A DNA stretch of 64,000 nt, taken from Muraenolepis orangiensis. Its lineage: Eukaryota; Chordata; Actinopteri; Gadiformes; Muraenolepididae. The translations under genes and the position numbers were made by a program. Below, in pieces: positions 1 through 9,936 of this stretch (the stretch's first letter is position 1; every line of letters begins with the position of its first letter). The stretch covers positions 30,769,505 through 30,833,504 of the forward strand of contig CM051005.1 of NCBI GenBank assembly GCA_027704905.1. The letters run 5' to 3'. A model generated the notes under the pieces. The model made no database searches. It saw only the letters and a program-made list of their open reading frames with translations, and was not told the DNA's origin.

Positions 1-2053
1 GCTTTTGACTTTTGAATAATAATCAGTATCCACACATGAAACGTGTAAATAAATAAATATATAAATCTGTGTTACTGTTTTTTGTTCTGTGTAATGAAGA
101 GACAAAAAAAACGAAAGAAAATGTAATATGAAGGCAACCCATCCACCCTTCACTGAACTTGGGCCTGAGCCTCCATCTCTGTTCCTCTCTGTATCCTCGC
201 TGGCTCCCATCTTACCGTTGTCCATTGGAGTGTGGTGTCTTTCTTAGAAATTGTCTTGTTGATGTCGTTATTTAAGTTTATGTGGTCAAAAAGTTACCAC
301 ATATGACCACAAAGTGGTTCATGCGTACATGGTAGTCACAGCACACGCTGTTGGAAATCAACTCTATGTGAAAGGTATATGTAAAGTTGATTTGGTTGTC
401 ATTCAGATAAGAGAGAGAGATGGAGATTGACAGATCGATAAGATATACAGTAGATGTACTCAGTAGATGTAATCCCAGGTGGGAAAAGTGGTCATGATAT
501 GGTTAAGGTATAATGTTAAAAATGGTCTGGATCTCAATTGCGAATTAGTTAACGTCTAAGGATCAGACTACACAAATTTTGCATGATTCCAACACAATTT
601 TGTCGTCGCGGACATTCTTTCGATTATGAGTTATGATTATGATTATGAAGTCTAGCGTGTTTGAATGTATCGTTTGACGGTTGTTGTATTGTCTCATCCT
701 TCAATTGTGTCCTTCTTCATGGCAAGATTTGATGATGCTATAATCGCCTTGTTTGACATGGTGACTATTATGAAAGACAAAAAGGTTGCGTCGTCTGATC
801 CTGTAGCTAGACAGACACTATGAATTATCCCAGATTTTCAAAGTCGGGTCAAATTTGAGCCTCATGGAATGTGGTTTGTGGTGTGAAGGGGTTCCGTTGC
901 CCAGTGAATTGCCTCACCAAGCTTTAGGAATTGGACGCCAGGGTGGATTTCTGATATTCAAAATTTTGGTCAGAGTAGTCTCATTTTCGTCTTATATTTA
1001 CATTTTTGTTTTGCTTTCCATGCACCATACCGTCGCTGATGCTGTTTTGTGTATGTTTATGTCCTTCTGGGCTTGCTGTAGGGCAGACCCTTTGTTATGG
1101 TTTTGGGGGAGAGTTGGAAGGAAACAAAATAAAGTTATTGTGGATTTAGTGACGTCTGTCTGTGGTTTATTATTTTTGTCAGCTACATTGCAGATCAACA
1201 TTTTGTTTTGGTGGAATTCAACTTTGAAATTGTCACTAGATGCATAAAATATGTGTCAGAAGGGGTCATGCTATGTGAGTATCCACATCATGGTTTGTCA
1301 ATTGAACTGTACAATGTGAGCTTACAAATCGCAGGCAGTGTGAGTTGTGCAGATGAACAAGATCACTTACATTGTACAGTGTCTGCCTGGCTTAAGTATA
1401 ATGGTTGAGATGATCGTAAGGTAATTTGGTACATAGGTATAAACTGTTTAGTTTAATGGTAGGGTGTAGTCTGCTACTGGGTAGGCCTAGTCTCACAGAT
1501 TCAGACTTGAAGCTAACATGAAAATTATGATGTGAGAGTTCAAGTCTGGGTGAACGGGCCATTTATTTTCCATTCACTTCCTATTGGCTTAACTTCATGT
1601 TGCTGGAGGCCAGGATCTCTAAATGCAACTGTAGTAAACTGTAGAAATTGTCTGTAAATATTTCTAAAATCAACACTGTGCAGACTGTCCACTGTGTTAT
1701 TATAATCTGCTCCTGAAAGCTTTGTCCACTGCAAATTAGTTTTATTCAGTAGAATATCTCTGTAACCAAACAGGAAACAAGGACCACATCCGTCCCTTTG
1801 CTGTTTTTGGTTTCCGGGCCGAGGTTCTGTGCCGTCTCCCCCAGAAGTTTGGCTATAAAATAGTAGGACTGATGGATCCCAGATGAGTAGCTGGGCAGCA
1901 CCACTGCCATAGGGGTTCCCTATGGCAGTAGTTAGTAATTAGCCAGTAGTCTGTCTTTAAGACACATGGTTTAAATATGATTCTGCCCTGGAAGCTTTTG
2001 TTTTACCTGGACCAAAGTGGAAATATGCTTTACACTATTTTGTGTGATCCTTA
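1..2053. other. Non-coding (intron or upstream) sequence
   Basis: I see no coding exon, RNA gene or bounded transposon here. The open frames are short, have no recognisable domain and are not flanked by convincing splice signals. The discoidin and early laminin G exons expected upstream of the exon at 3147 are not present and presumably lie to the left of the window. Confidence 0.5.
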
Positions 2054-2870
2054 TGGCCCTGTCACACCTTGACGATTTTGCTAGCGTATGCCAACATATC
2101 AAATTTCTCCAAAACGTATTAGCTTATATGTTTTAACTTATATAGAACGTTTCGATAACTTATAGATAACTTATACCAACGAATGCTAGCGTGTTGCCTG
2201 TGTTCACAACTTATGCCCAACGATAGTCTAACATGCATAGCGTGCGACAGCATATCGCCGACGATCACGTGTCGTAGCCTATAAAAAGGCTGCTGCTCGA
2301 TGATTCAAATCATAACCGCACTAGACATCACGGATCATTATCACCGTCGCAGTATCACCATCACCGTATCACCAATTTTTATATACCAATTCCCCTAAAC
2401 GCTGTCAATACGCCATTATACGGTAGCTGTAAGTTAGAAACATTTTCAATAAGTTCTGTGGTCGTCCGGAACACGTCAAATACGTCTACATACGTCAATA
2501 TATGTTTTATTTATATGCGTTGGAGATAAGTTCGATATTAGTTACACATATGTTCAAAGCACGTTATTCATAGGTTAGAAATAAGTTTTGGGTACGCTAG
2601 ACATTATCTCGACGTATTTCGACTTATGAGTAACTTACGTGTGTGAGAAACGTGTGTGAACGTGTGTCAACAATCTCATAACTTACCTACAACTTCCCGT
2701 ATGCGGGACGTATGAGCCATACGCTGGCATATGCCGTACTACAATGTATACCAGCGTGCTTCAGCGTGCTCCTAACTTATACAAAACTTTCCCATAACTT
2801 ATTCGACGTATGCCAGCATTTTAGAGAACTTTTGATACATCGGCTAAATCGTGAAGGTGTTTCAGGGCCA
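2054..2870. mobile_element. Non-autonomous inverted-repeat DNA element, ~0.8 kb
   Basis: The two ends are imperfect inverted repeats of about 30 bp: the left begins TGGCCCTGTCACACCTTGAC and the right reads, on the other strand, TGGCCCTGAAACACCTTCAC. Both ends are flanked by TTA (2051-2053 and 2871-2873). The same bases can be read as an AT duplication around GGCCCTG ends. A 3-bp TWA duplication would fit PIF/Harbinger and a 2-bp AT duplication would fit the ISL2EU branch; I cannot choose. The interior is packed with variants of AACTTAT and TACGTC and has no transposase frame. Confidence 0.7.
2280..2289 (+). promoter_or_regulatory. TATA-box-like motif inside the element
   Basis: TATAAAAAGG lies inside the inverted-repeat element and is followed by unique-looking sequence from about 2310. 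It could be a leftover transposase promoter or chance; no frame follows it. Confidence 0.15.
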
Positions 2871-3146
2871 TTAGATACGTTTTTATCTTTTCACTTGCTT
2901 TTATTAATTTACAGTATGTGTTTGCAAATATATATTTCAAGAGTTGTATTATTATTAGTATTTATACATTTTGTATTCGTATTTATTTAGATTATAAAGG
3001 TATTCTTGTTTTACATTAGATGTATGGATACATCAATAAATCAAATATAGTCAACCAAAGGATGAAGAAAAATGATGATGCATAGACTTTCCTCCAGAAT
3101 CTGCTGCTAATAACGCTAACACGTCCTCCACAACGTCCTACTCCAG

Positions 3147-3307
3147 GTAGGAGCCTGGGTGTCCTCCGAGGCCCAGTAGCTCTGGGCGAGCAGCACTGGC
3201 ACCGCGTCTCGCTGGAGCAGCTCCACGCACACGTCAACCTCAGTGTGGACAAGAACGTGCTGCAGTTCCACGTCCCCACGCCGCTCAGCCACTGGGGGTT
3301 CAACCAA
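3147..3307 (+). CDS. cntnap: CNTNAP-like exon, laminin G domain 1
   Basis: This exon encodes part of the first laminin G domain of a Caspr/CNTNAP protein, a single-pass neuronal adhesion molecule. The translation holds [13 protein letters not shown] and VNLSVDK, matching the family pattern of a DD/EQHWH motif followed by a VNFTVDK-like strand. The acceptor is CTCCAG at 3141-3146 and the donor GTGAGC at 3308. The reading frame is open throughout when started two bases in. The last residues (HWGFNQ) differ from the usual FGG ending, so the 3' edge is less certain. A CA microsatellite starts about 15 bp after the donor. The paralogue is undetermined; the gene as a whole looks closest to CNTNAP3/4/5. 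Confidence 0.72.
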
Positions 3308-3320
3308 GTGAGCTGGAAGA

Positions 3321-3360
<40 letters not shown>

Positions 3361-3520
3361 TGCACAAGCACACACACACATGCACATGCACATGCACATG
3401 CACAAGCACACACACGCTCGCACACTTGCACGCATGCACGCACACACACGCACAAGCACGCACACACACATGCACAAGCACACACTCTGGAGAGAGATGA
3501 CACACATACACAATCACACC
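3321..3520. repeat. (CA)n microsatellite with CATG/CACG variants
   Basis: A clean CA run (about 3321-3357) passes into interrupted CA, GCACATG and CACGCA repeats up to about 3520. The Cys/Val and His/Thr frames read from it are artefacts. Confidence 0.95.
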
Positions 3521-4288
3521 ATGTGAATGTGTGATTGTGTATCTCCATAGGGGGATATATATAGACATCAACATGTCCATATATATCAGTATATACAGAA
3601 CTATGTATATAGGACTGCGTTGTGTATATAACACTTTACTATGTTTATAAGACGCATTAATTATGTATGACTGTTGTATGTATTAGTACTGCAGTTCTGT
3701 ACGAGTGAGGTACACTTGAGAATGAAAAGACACATCACAGCCAGGCTGGAGGTTAAATAATAACAAGGATGTATTCAGGGGGAGGGGAAAGGGGAGCAGG
3801 GGGTTCATCCAACGTAAAGTCTTCATGGACCACAGGGTCTAATTCCTCTGAAAGGGGGTTTCAGGTGTTTAAATGATGGTATGGGAATGGGTGAGACACG
3901 CAACTGTTCACTAGACATTTTTCACAGAGGCATCGTCGTAGCATAAACACAGGCACTGCTGCTTTCATGCACCAAGGCACACGAGTAGTGGACTAGTGAA
4001 GATTATCTACCGGGTCCTGGTACCGAGCAGACCCATAATTAGTGTTATGAGCCATCTGTCCTACGATGGTGCCACTCTGAAAATGGTTCATTCCTCTTTG
4101 ATTTTATTCTCTTCGTCAAAGTTTCCTCCTCAGGGCCACTGGGCACTAGCGTACCGCTGAGGTTGCCACTGTCCTCTGGAGACCAGGGGGATAGTCATGG
4201 CTTTGTAGCTGGCAGAATGTTTGCTGACAGGTCTTAACCAATCAAGCAGCAGCTCCCTTAAATATACTGATCATCAACACACTTTCCA
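3521..4288. other. Intron sequence, nothing recognised
   Basis: No exon, RNA or bounded element was seen. Confidence 0.4.
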
Positions 4289-4655
4289 CTGTGTCGGACA
4301 TTCACTACTCACTATTTAGTGCACTACATAGAGTACGCCATGTTGTAGTGCTGTCCGAATGAAGAGTATAGTGAGAATTAATATACCCTATATAGTGCAC
4401 TCATCGTATCCCACAATGCATTGTGAAAAGAAGTGTACAACTGGTCACTCACCGAGCATATATCCCATCATGCATTGCGCTGAAAGAAAGTCAGACAAGT
4501 GGTGTCCACCGACGTAGATCTGGCACGTTAAATTATGACCCAGAAATGACGTCATTAACGGAGACTCCAGGTTTGTCCCAAGTGTTTTTAACTATATAGT
4601 CTTTACATTGAATTACCTGCAGGGAGTAAGAAGTGGGGAATGAGGGAATGATTTC
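4289..4655. mobile_element. MITE-like repeat (CTGTGTCGGACATTCACTA family)
   Basis: It starts CTGTGTCGGACATTCACTA and contains GTAGTGCTGTCCGAATG, TATCCCACAATGCAT and GGAGACTCCAG. The same landmarks occur in the same order at 48130-48565, where the end reads AGGGAGTGATTTCGGACACAG, roughly the inverse of this start. It has no coding capacity. The right edge is set by comparison with the second copy and is approximate. Confidence 0.5.
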
Positions 4656-4943
4656 TTGTTGGAACTAAACCCCTCCTAGTCTTGTGCGAGGGTCTTGGCT
4701 CATTAGGTCCCCACAGTGCTGATATGCATAGTAAGAAGATACACTCCAATTCTCAAACACTTATATACCACATATAGGGTGCTATATAAGTGGAACTTTA
4801 GAATTGTGGAACTTAGAGAGAGCCTTGAGATTTGATATCTACTGTAACCGTTTGCACTACAACTACAAAATAATAATTTTCACACAGCATTAATGATTTG
4901 AAACTGTCCAATTTTGATTGCTTACTTGATGATTCTGCCTCAC

Positions 4944-4996
4944 TTTGCAAGTCGCATTGGATAAAAGTGTTTGCTAAATGACTACATTTAAATGTA
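4944..4996 (+). repeat. L2/SINE 3'-tail fragment
   Basis: The stretch reads AAGTCGCATTGGATAAAAG followed by TGTTTGCTAAATGACTACA and TTTAAATGTA. This is the 3'-tail motif shared by fish L2 LINEs and their SINEs. The same tail appears inverted at about 21630-21680 and 36385-36425. Confidence 0.65.
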
Positions 4997-5186
4997 GTAT
5001 AGCACATCTACATAGCACAGATCTACACTGTAGATCTGATGTTTGGTGTGATGTGTACATTGTGTGTGTGTGTTTAATGTCCAACAATGCTGTACGTGCT
5101 AAGTATATGAAGCCTCATATATATGGGGTATGTTGTCCCCATGCAGCGTAGTGTAGTGTACACTAGTGTAGTGAGTGTAAGAGCAG

Positions 5187-5278
5187 CCCTAGATCTGCGC
5201 TGCCTGGAGAACCTGATCTACAACGACCTCTCCCTGGTGGACCTGCTCAAACACAACAGCCCCCGCGTTACTGTCCTG
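5187..5278 (+). CDS. cntnap: CNTNAP-like exon, end of laminin G domain 1
   Basis: The translation contains CLENLIYNDLSLVDLLKH, which matches the conserved end of laminin G 1 in CNTNAP proteins (GCLEN.YYNG.N.IDLA). The donor is GTAGGT at 5279 and the exon ends on a complete codon, which agrees with the phase-0 start of the next exon at 5497. The acceptor is probably GAGCAG at 5181-5186. About 15 residues usually found before CLEN are missing or lie in an unseen piece. A long GT microsatellite begins about 26 bp after the donor. Confidence 0.72.
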
Positions 5279-5304
5279 GTAGGTTAGAGCTCATCTTCAG
5301 TGAC

Positions 5305-5353
5305 TGTGTGTGTGTGTGTGTGTGTGTGAGTATGTGTGTGTGTCCGTCTTTGT

Positions 5354-5403
<50 letters not shown>

Positions 5404-5410
5404 ATGTGTG
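5305..5410. repeat. (TG)n microsatellite
   Basis: Two GT runs separated by a short TGTCCGTCTTTG interruption lie directly downstream of an exon donor site. Confidence 0.95.
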
Positions 5411-5496
5411 TCAGAATCGCAATCAGAAAATGTTGTTTGATTGTTGAATCTCTTCCAGCCTCCGTCTATCCTCTTCTCCTCCTCACTCTCATCCAG

Positions 5497-5759
5497 GGGA
5501 GTGTGATGTTCTCTTGTGCAGAGCTGGCTGTGGTTGCCGTGATGTTCTCCAGCCCCCAGAGTTTCCTCCAGTTGCCCTGAGCGACGGCACTGTCACCGGG
5601 GGGCAGCCTTGTGGCACCAGTTCAGGACATGGAACAAGGCGGGACTGCTCCTGACCTTTGAGATACCTCAGCGAGGGGGCGTGGACTGCTTGTACCTGAG
5701 TGACACCAAGCTCCGCCTCCTACACAAGGCTGGGAGGACTCTGTTGGAACTCAGCGCAG
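5497..5759 (+). CDS. cntnap: CNTNAP-like exon, start of laminin G domain 2, frame broken
   Basis: The exon begins GSVMFSCAEL, equivalent to the family's GNVSFSC, and continues to SPQSFLQLP. A TGA at 5578-5580 then closes that frame. The family signature LWHQFRTWNKAGLLL follows in a different frame, then CLYLSDTKLRLLHKAG. The acceptor ATCCAG (5491-5496) and the donor GT at 5760 look intact. The leftover G at the end joins correctly to the next exon to give SAGSNLNDGQWH. The break falls near a CCC run and a six-G run, so it may be a true lesion or a homopolymer sequencing error. Confidence 0.8.
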
Positions 5760-6306
5760 GTCGGTTCCACAGCTCTTATTCACCCTAACAGGGAGCGGAC
5801 GTCAATGTCTGCAGCTATGAGAGGGTACCAAAAGAGGAAGGCTGCCCCCAGTTGCACTTTATATAGTGGATCTTTTCTATTGACAGTTATTGTTGTGCTG
5901 TAAATCACAGACGCGGTGCAGTCTGCAGCAATACTAACACAACTTAATTTCCACGGGGTAACACGCGCCTGTTTTGGTGTAAGCCCCAGTGTTACAGCCA
6001 CGGTGCTTTTTAACAACCAGGCTCTGATTCCCCGACACACAGCGCTACCCTCTATGCCCCTGATCAATAGCGTAAGCTATGAAATAGCTAACCTCTATCA
6101 CACTGATGTGCACACAGCGCTAAACTATATAACTAGCTGACCTTACAAATCCCTGACCCCAACCAGTATCTGTAAACTCTCTCACAGCGAACAGATAATC
6201 CTTCAATTTATATCCCTGAACAGTACAGATTGGACAGAAACAGACAACACCCTCCACATTGTCTGTACTGAATATTGCTTCTCTGTGGTGCTGGTTCTCC
6301 CTTTAG

Positions 6307-6456
6307 GTTCCAATCTGAATGATGGACAGTGGCACACCGTGATCCTGAGTTCTTCTCAGGGCCGCCTCACCATCTCTGTGGACCAGGAGGACAGAGACAC
6401 AGCTCAAGCCGGGCCCTCGTTTCTTGTCACTACAGGAAGTCACCTCTTCTTTTGGG
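6307..6456 (+). CDS. cntnap: CNTNAP-like exon, laminin G domain 2 core
   Basis: The translation GSNLNDGQWHTVILSSS, then TISVDQED and SHLFFWG, matches the central laminin G 2 exon of CNTNAP proteins (GLNDGQWH, ..VDG.., YYFGG). The acceptor is CTTTAG at 6301-6306 and the donor is GTAAAG at 6457. The 150-bp exon is open, and its phase (1 in, 1 out) joins both neighbouring exons. The final G plus GC of the next exon restores the FFWGGC motif. Confidence 0.85.
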
Positions 6457-6687
6457 GTAAAGCAAAGTTTATTTTAAGCTTAATTTAAAGCAATGTAATG
6501 CTGTCATTTTATTGAAACCATAACCTAAATGTTAGTAATTTGCAATTAGAATACTTGTTTTCCCATAGGTTTGAATATATTGAAATTATAACATAATGAC
6601 TGTTCTCATAATGTCATGCAGCATTTTCATGAATAGGGTATATAGCAGTGGCGAAGCGTGTCTATCACAACTGGGCCTTCTGTAGAC

Positions 6688-6988
6688 CAGGGGTTCCACA
6701 ACTTTTCAGCCCGCGACCCCCAACATAACAGACCCCCCCCCCCCCCCCCCCACTATCACCGGAGGGACTGAAACATTAAAAACAACGTGTGCACAGAGCT
6801 TCACCATCGAGAACATCGTGAAGTCCAAGGGGGGGGGGGGGGGGTCACATCAAGAGGATTCTGAAATCATCTCGCGACCCCCCCCCCCCCCCGCCCCCTC
6901 GGGGTCCCGCGACCCCCCCCCCCCCCCTCGGGGTCCCGCGACCGCCCCCCCCCTCGGGGTCCCGCGACCCCCACTTTGGGAACCCCTG
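6688..6988. mobile_element. Nested hAT-like MITE rich in poly-C/poly-G
   Basis: The termini are CAGGGGTTCC and GGAACCCCTG, and the extended arms (GGGGTCGCGGG type) are also inverted. The flanking CTGTAGAC at 6680-6687 and 6989-6996 is a perfect 8-bp target duplication. The interior contains several C or G homopolymers of 10-20 bp and about three copies of a TCGGGGTCCCGCGACC unit. There is no coding sequence. Confidence 0.85.
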
Positions 6989-7183
6989 CTGTAGACCACC
7001 CCCCCCCCCCCATCACCACCACCATTCGAAAATTCAGTTGTTCTAGTCAGACGGACGTCACGGAGGAGTCACTTTATGCCTTATCTCATTTAGGAAGATC
7101 AGATTGTCGCAGCCAATTCCCAAGTGGACCATAGTTGTAAAGCAGAGTCCATGTAGTGACGTAACAGACCACCACAGACCACC

Positions 7184-7248
7184 ACACACAGGCTATCGGT
7201 TAAAGGGACGGTCTAACACACAGGCTATCGGTTAAAGGGACGGTCTAA
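7184..7248. repeat. Tandem duplication of a ~32-bp unit
   Basis: ACACAGGCTATCGGTTAAAG followed by GGACGGTCTAACAC occurs twice head to tail inside the hAT element. Confidence 0.8.
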
Positions 7249-7250
7249 CA

Positions 7251-7473
7251 CGCTTCACGTGAAAAGGCTGAACGTAACTTTGGAACTTTAAGTTCCAAAA
7301 TAGCGATCAATAATCACCAAATGTCTCTGGCATATGTCTTGTCATTAGCACTTTCACCTGTCAAAATGAAAGTGAAAAGGTGAAAGTGCTAATGACAAAA
7401 CATATGCAAATTAGGTGATTATTGATCGTGGTTTTGTAACTCTTAGTTACGTTAAGTCTTTTCACGTTAAGCG
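7251..7473. repeat. Long hairpin (fold-back) repeat
   Basis: The left arm, with CGCTTCACGTGAAAAG, GATCAATAATCACC and GCATATGTCTTGTCATTAGC, is mirrored on the right by GCTAATGACAAAACATATGC, GGTGATTATTGATC and CTTTTCACGTTAAGCG. The arms are about 100 bp and imperfect. It looks like a fold-back MITE or a subterminal hairpin of the surrounding hAT element. Confidence 0.75.
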
Positions 7474-7647
7474 ATGCAAAGAAAGATCAAGTCAAAACTC
7501 TCAATTCAAATGCACAACAATGCTTAACAAACCCAAGACAGCCATTAACTAATCAGTCAACAAGTGTGTGGAAACAAAATGCACCAACCAGCTCAACGAG
7601 ACGCAACACAGAGACAAAACCAGCAAAGACAAATGAGTGTCACTCAC

Positions 7648-8020
7648 CAATGATGTTCACAAGACCAAATCCATTCTCCTGTCCTTCTGGATGAATGGTT
7701 CGACCACCATCAGGTCATAAAGATGATCGCTTTTCAGATCCAAAATAAGTTCCAATTCCCTGCTCTCTTGTCGGTCCCAAACAGCAACACTCCCATCAGT
7801 AGAGCCTCTTGTGGCTAGTAGAGCCCGTTAGCCACGGGTATCGTTCCCAGTTGCTACTCTGAAAATGGCGAACATAGCCTGCTTTAACTACTTGAGTCAG
7901 CTCCAGATTGTCAGGTGTTGGACGGCCTTTTTTAATAATGTCCATTTTAACATTAAATGGTCGTCTTGAAAATGGTTCACACAATAATTCCGCCACGACA
8001 TCATCTTCACCTGTTGCCAT
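7648..8020 (-). pseudogene. hAT transposase 5' exon (TTF/ZMYM-like), broken
   Basis: Read on the minus strand from ATG at 8020, the frame gives MATGEDDVVAELLCEPFSRR, then IIKKGRPTP, VRHFQSSNWERYPWLTG and RLY. This is the N-terminal TTF-type zinc-finger region of fish hAT transposases of the ZMYM1-like type. A TGA at 7796-7798 stands where the family has the Cys of LYCWEC. The frame resumes as WECCCL and runs to a plausible donor (ATTG/GTGAGT) near 7648. The dimerisation and catalytic exons are not present, so it cannot make an active enzyme. An earlier in-frame ATG lies at 8038. Confidence 0.75.
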
Positions 8021-8546
8021 TTTGGCGTAAAAAAACAACGTAGAAAACGTAACATTACGCTAGATCCACTCTCGCGCCAGCCACCACCTTACACCCTCTA
8101 GCTCCATATTGAGCTGCCGGGGAAATCTGAAAGAATACGCCCATTGGCTACAAATCACGATATGATTGGTTGATCAAATTGTCAATCCAAACGTACGCTA
8201 TCATTCCGTCTAAGGGCCAATGTCAGCGGGAATACTTTGGTTGATTTACGTTGGATATTCTTCCCAGCAACCCAGAAAAATATCTGATTGGTTGCATTGT
8301 TTTTCCAACACAAAACCACTCAAATGCGTCGTGCATGGACCGAGAAAGACAAACAAATCAACGTAACACTGTATTATAACACAGATACGATTCTCATTTA
8401 TTCATTTTATTTAAATTTTATTAAATGTTATTAAATTGTATTACATTTTATTAATACAATTAATTCGATTCTTTGGTTTCATCTGAGAGTTCCAGGGTCT
8501 TCTCTGAATACCTTGAAGGCCCTGACGCTTCACCACTGGTATATAG

Positions 8547-9077
8547 TATATGGAAGAAGCATAATGCAGTTCTGTAAACCAATTACACCAGGAAATGGCT
8601 TTTCCGTTTCATAATGATTTAAGTACTGGGTGTCTTTGTCCATTTCTGTCGACACATCACATGAAGAGATTAAAATAACACCGTTCATTCAGCCTCACTG
8701 CTCCTCCCCTCAGTGCAACGTTCCTCTTACCTGTTCCCTTGCCTCCTCCTCTCCCTCCTCTTTAATTGTACCATCCTTCTCTCCTCTGTCCTCCTTTTCT
8801 CTGTGCCCGCCTGGCCTGGTGCGCTCTGTCTTCTCCCTTTGTTATTGCCTTCTCCCCTGATTCAGTGTTGTACCAATACAGTCAGCTTTTATTGAAGCTT
8901 ATTTTCATTTTGGTAGTTTTTATAAAGAAAAGAAGGCTGAAAAGCCACACGTCAGGGCGGAGTAAAGCAAATCTCTTTAACTGTACATTGACTCTTTAAA
9001 TGATGTAGTGGCTGTTGCCATGGGATCTGTTTTGCGGTTTCCTATTGGCTAATAGTTGCCTTGTCCTCTATGCCCAG
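8547..9077. other. Intron sequence, pyrimidine-rich
   Basis: This is the end of the intron before the exon at 9078. A CT-rich stretch spans 8700-8860. The short frames in it have no domain. Confidence 0.4.
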
Positions 9078-9249
9078 GCTGTCCTGCTGAGCAGAACCAT
9101 CAGGACTGCAGGAACCCATTCAGCGTGTTTCAGGGATGCATGCGGCTCCTGACTTTGGACCATCAGCTAATGGACCTTCTGATGGTGCAGCAGAGGCTTC
9201 TTGGAGACTACAGCCACCTGTATGTTGACATGTGTGGCATCATTGACAG
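9078..9249 (+). CDS. cntnap: CNTNAP-like exon, end of laminin G domain 2
   Basis: The translation reads GCPAEQN, then FSVFQGCMRLLTLDHQ, VQQRLLGDYSHLYVDMCGII and DR. It matches CNTNAP exons almost motif for motif (FQGCMRLI.ID.Q, VQQG.LGNFSDL.ID.CGIIDR). The acceptor is GCCCAG ending at 9077 and the donor is GTAAGT at 9250. The 172-bp frame is open and joins the previous exon in phase. Two bases (AG) carry over and should complete Arg before the EGF 1 cysteine. The next exon found (26320) does not continue in phase, so a piece of EGF 1 is missing between them. Confidence 0.92.
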
Positions 9250-9854
9250 GTAAGTCCTCAAGAAGCAGCACTCTGCCATTATGAAGACCGTCATTCTGTC
9301 TCTCTGTGCTATGGTCAGCAGTTGTTGATAATATCTTATTCAACTGAAAGATATTTGGGCATTACTACAATGCTGTGAATTTGTTTATTCTAGGTGTCTG
9401 TTCTGCATTGTACATTTCTTGTGACATTTGTACATATGCATAATGTCCTGCAGGAGTGGGGTTGGAACTCTCAAAGACACATCCAGTCCATTGGATCTTG
9501 AGAACAACAGTTTTACCGTCAACATTTGCTAAAATGCGAAATAAAATAAAAAATTGTCCGTAGCACTAATTTGTTGCGATATTTGACACTTGTGATATTT
9601 GATACTCATAGCTTGTTTTAACGGCTATAATGGTTGAATATCGATCAACGTCTCAGTAAAACCTTAGTTTCAGCTGGCAATTGTCCTCAGCAGAATGAGA
9701 GTTCTACTAAAGATTATGAAAGACCTGGTCACCAATGCATGGCAACTTGTTGCTTGAATCAGTTCTACTACTTTATTCTTGGTGTCTTTTTTTTCATTGC
9801 AACTTTGGAATGAGAAGGGAATAGTCCCAAATGTGAGTGTCGTGCTAAAGGTCT

Positions 9855-9936
9855 ACCAGGAGTGGGGTTCGAACCCACGAGGACACATGTCCATTGGATC
9901 TTAAGTCCAACGCCTTAACCACTCGGCCATCCTGGT
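9855..9936 (-). tRNA. tRNA-Leu (UAA)
   Basis: On the minus strand the 82-nt sequence folds as a class II tRNA. The acceptor pairs ACCAGGA with TCCTGGT. The A box reads TGGCCGAGTGG and the B box GGTTCGAACCC. The anticodon stem TTGGA/TCCAA encloses CTTAAGA, giving anticodon TAA. A long variable arm is present (GGACATGTGTCC). It has no intron. No clear TTTT terminator follows at once, so transcription is uncertain. It would decode UUA leucine codons. Confidence 0.78.

Larger units (their letters stand above)
6646..8538 (-). mobile_element. hAT transposon, deleted, with 8-bp target duplication
   Basis: The left end begins CAGTGGCGAAGCGT and the right end finishes ACGCTTCACCACTG, so the termini are inverted repeats. 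The 8-bp duplication GTATATAG flanks both sides (6638-6645 and 8539-8546), the hallmark of hAT insertion. On the minus strand it carries the first exon of a TTF/ZMYM-type hAT transposase. The catalytic DDE part is absent. A second hAT-like element is nested at 6688-6988 and a hairpin repeat lies at 7251-7473. A shorter relative lies at 60924-61498. Confidence 0.88.

Noticed and set aside
3016..3634. Several 80-170-codon open frames over the CA repeat
   Set aside because: They are dinucleotide-repeat translations (Cys/Val, His/Thr) on both strands. The true coding signal here is the short laminin G exon.
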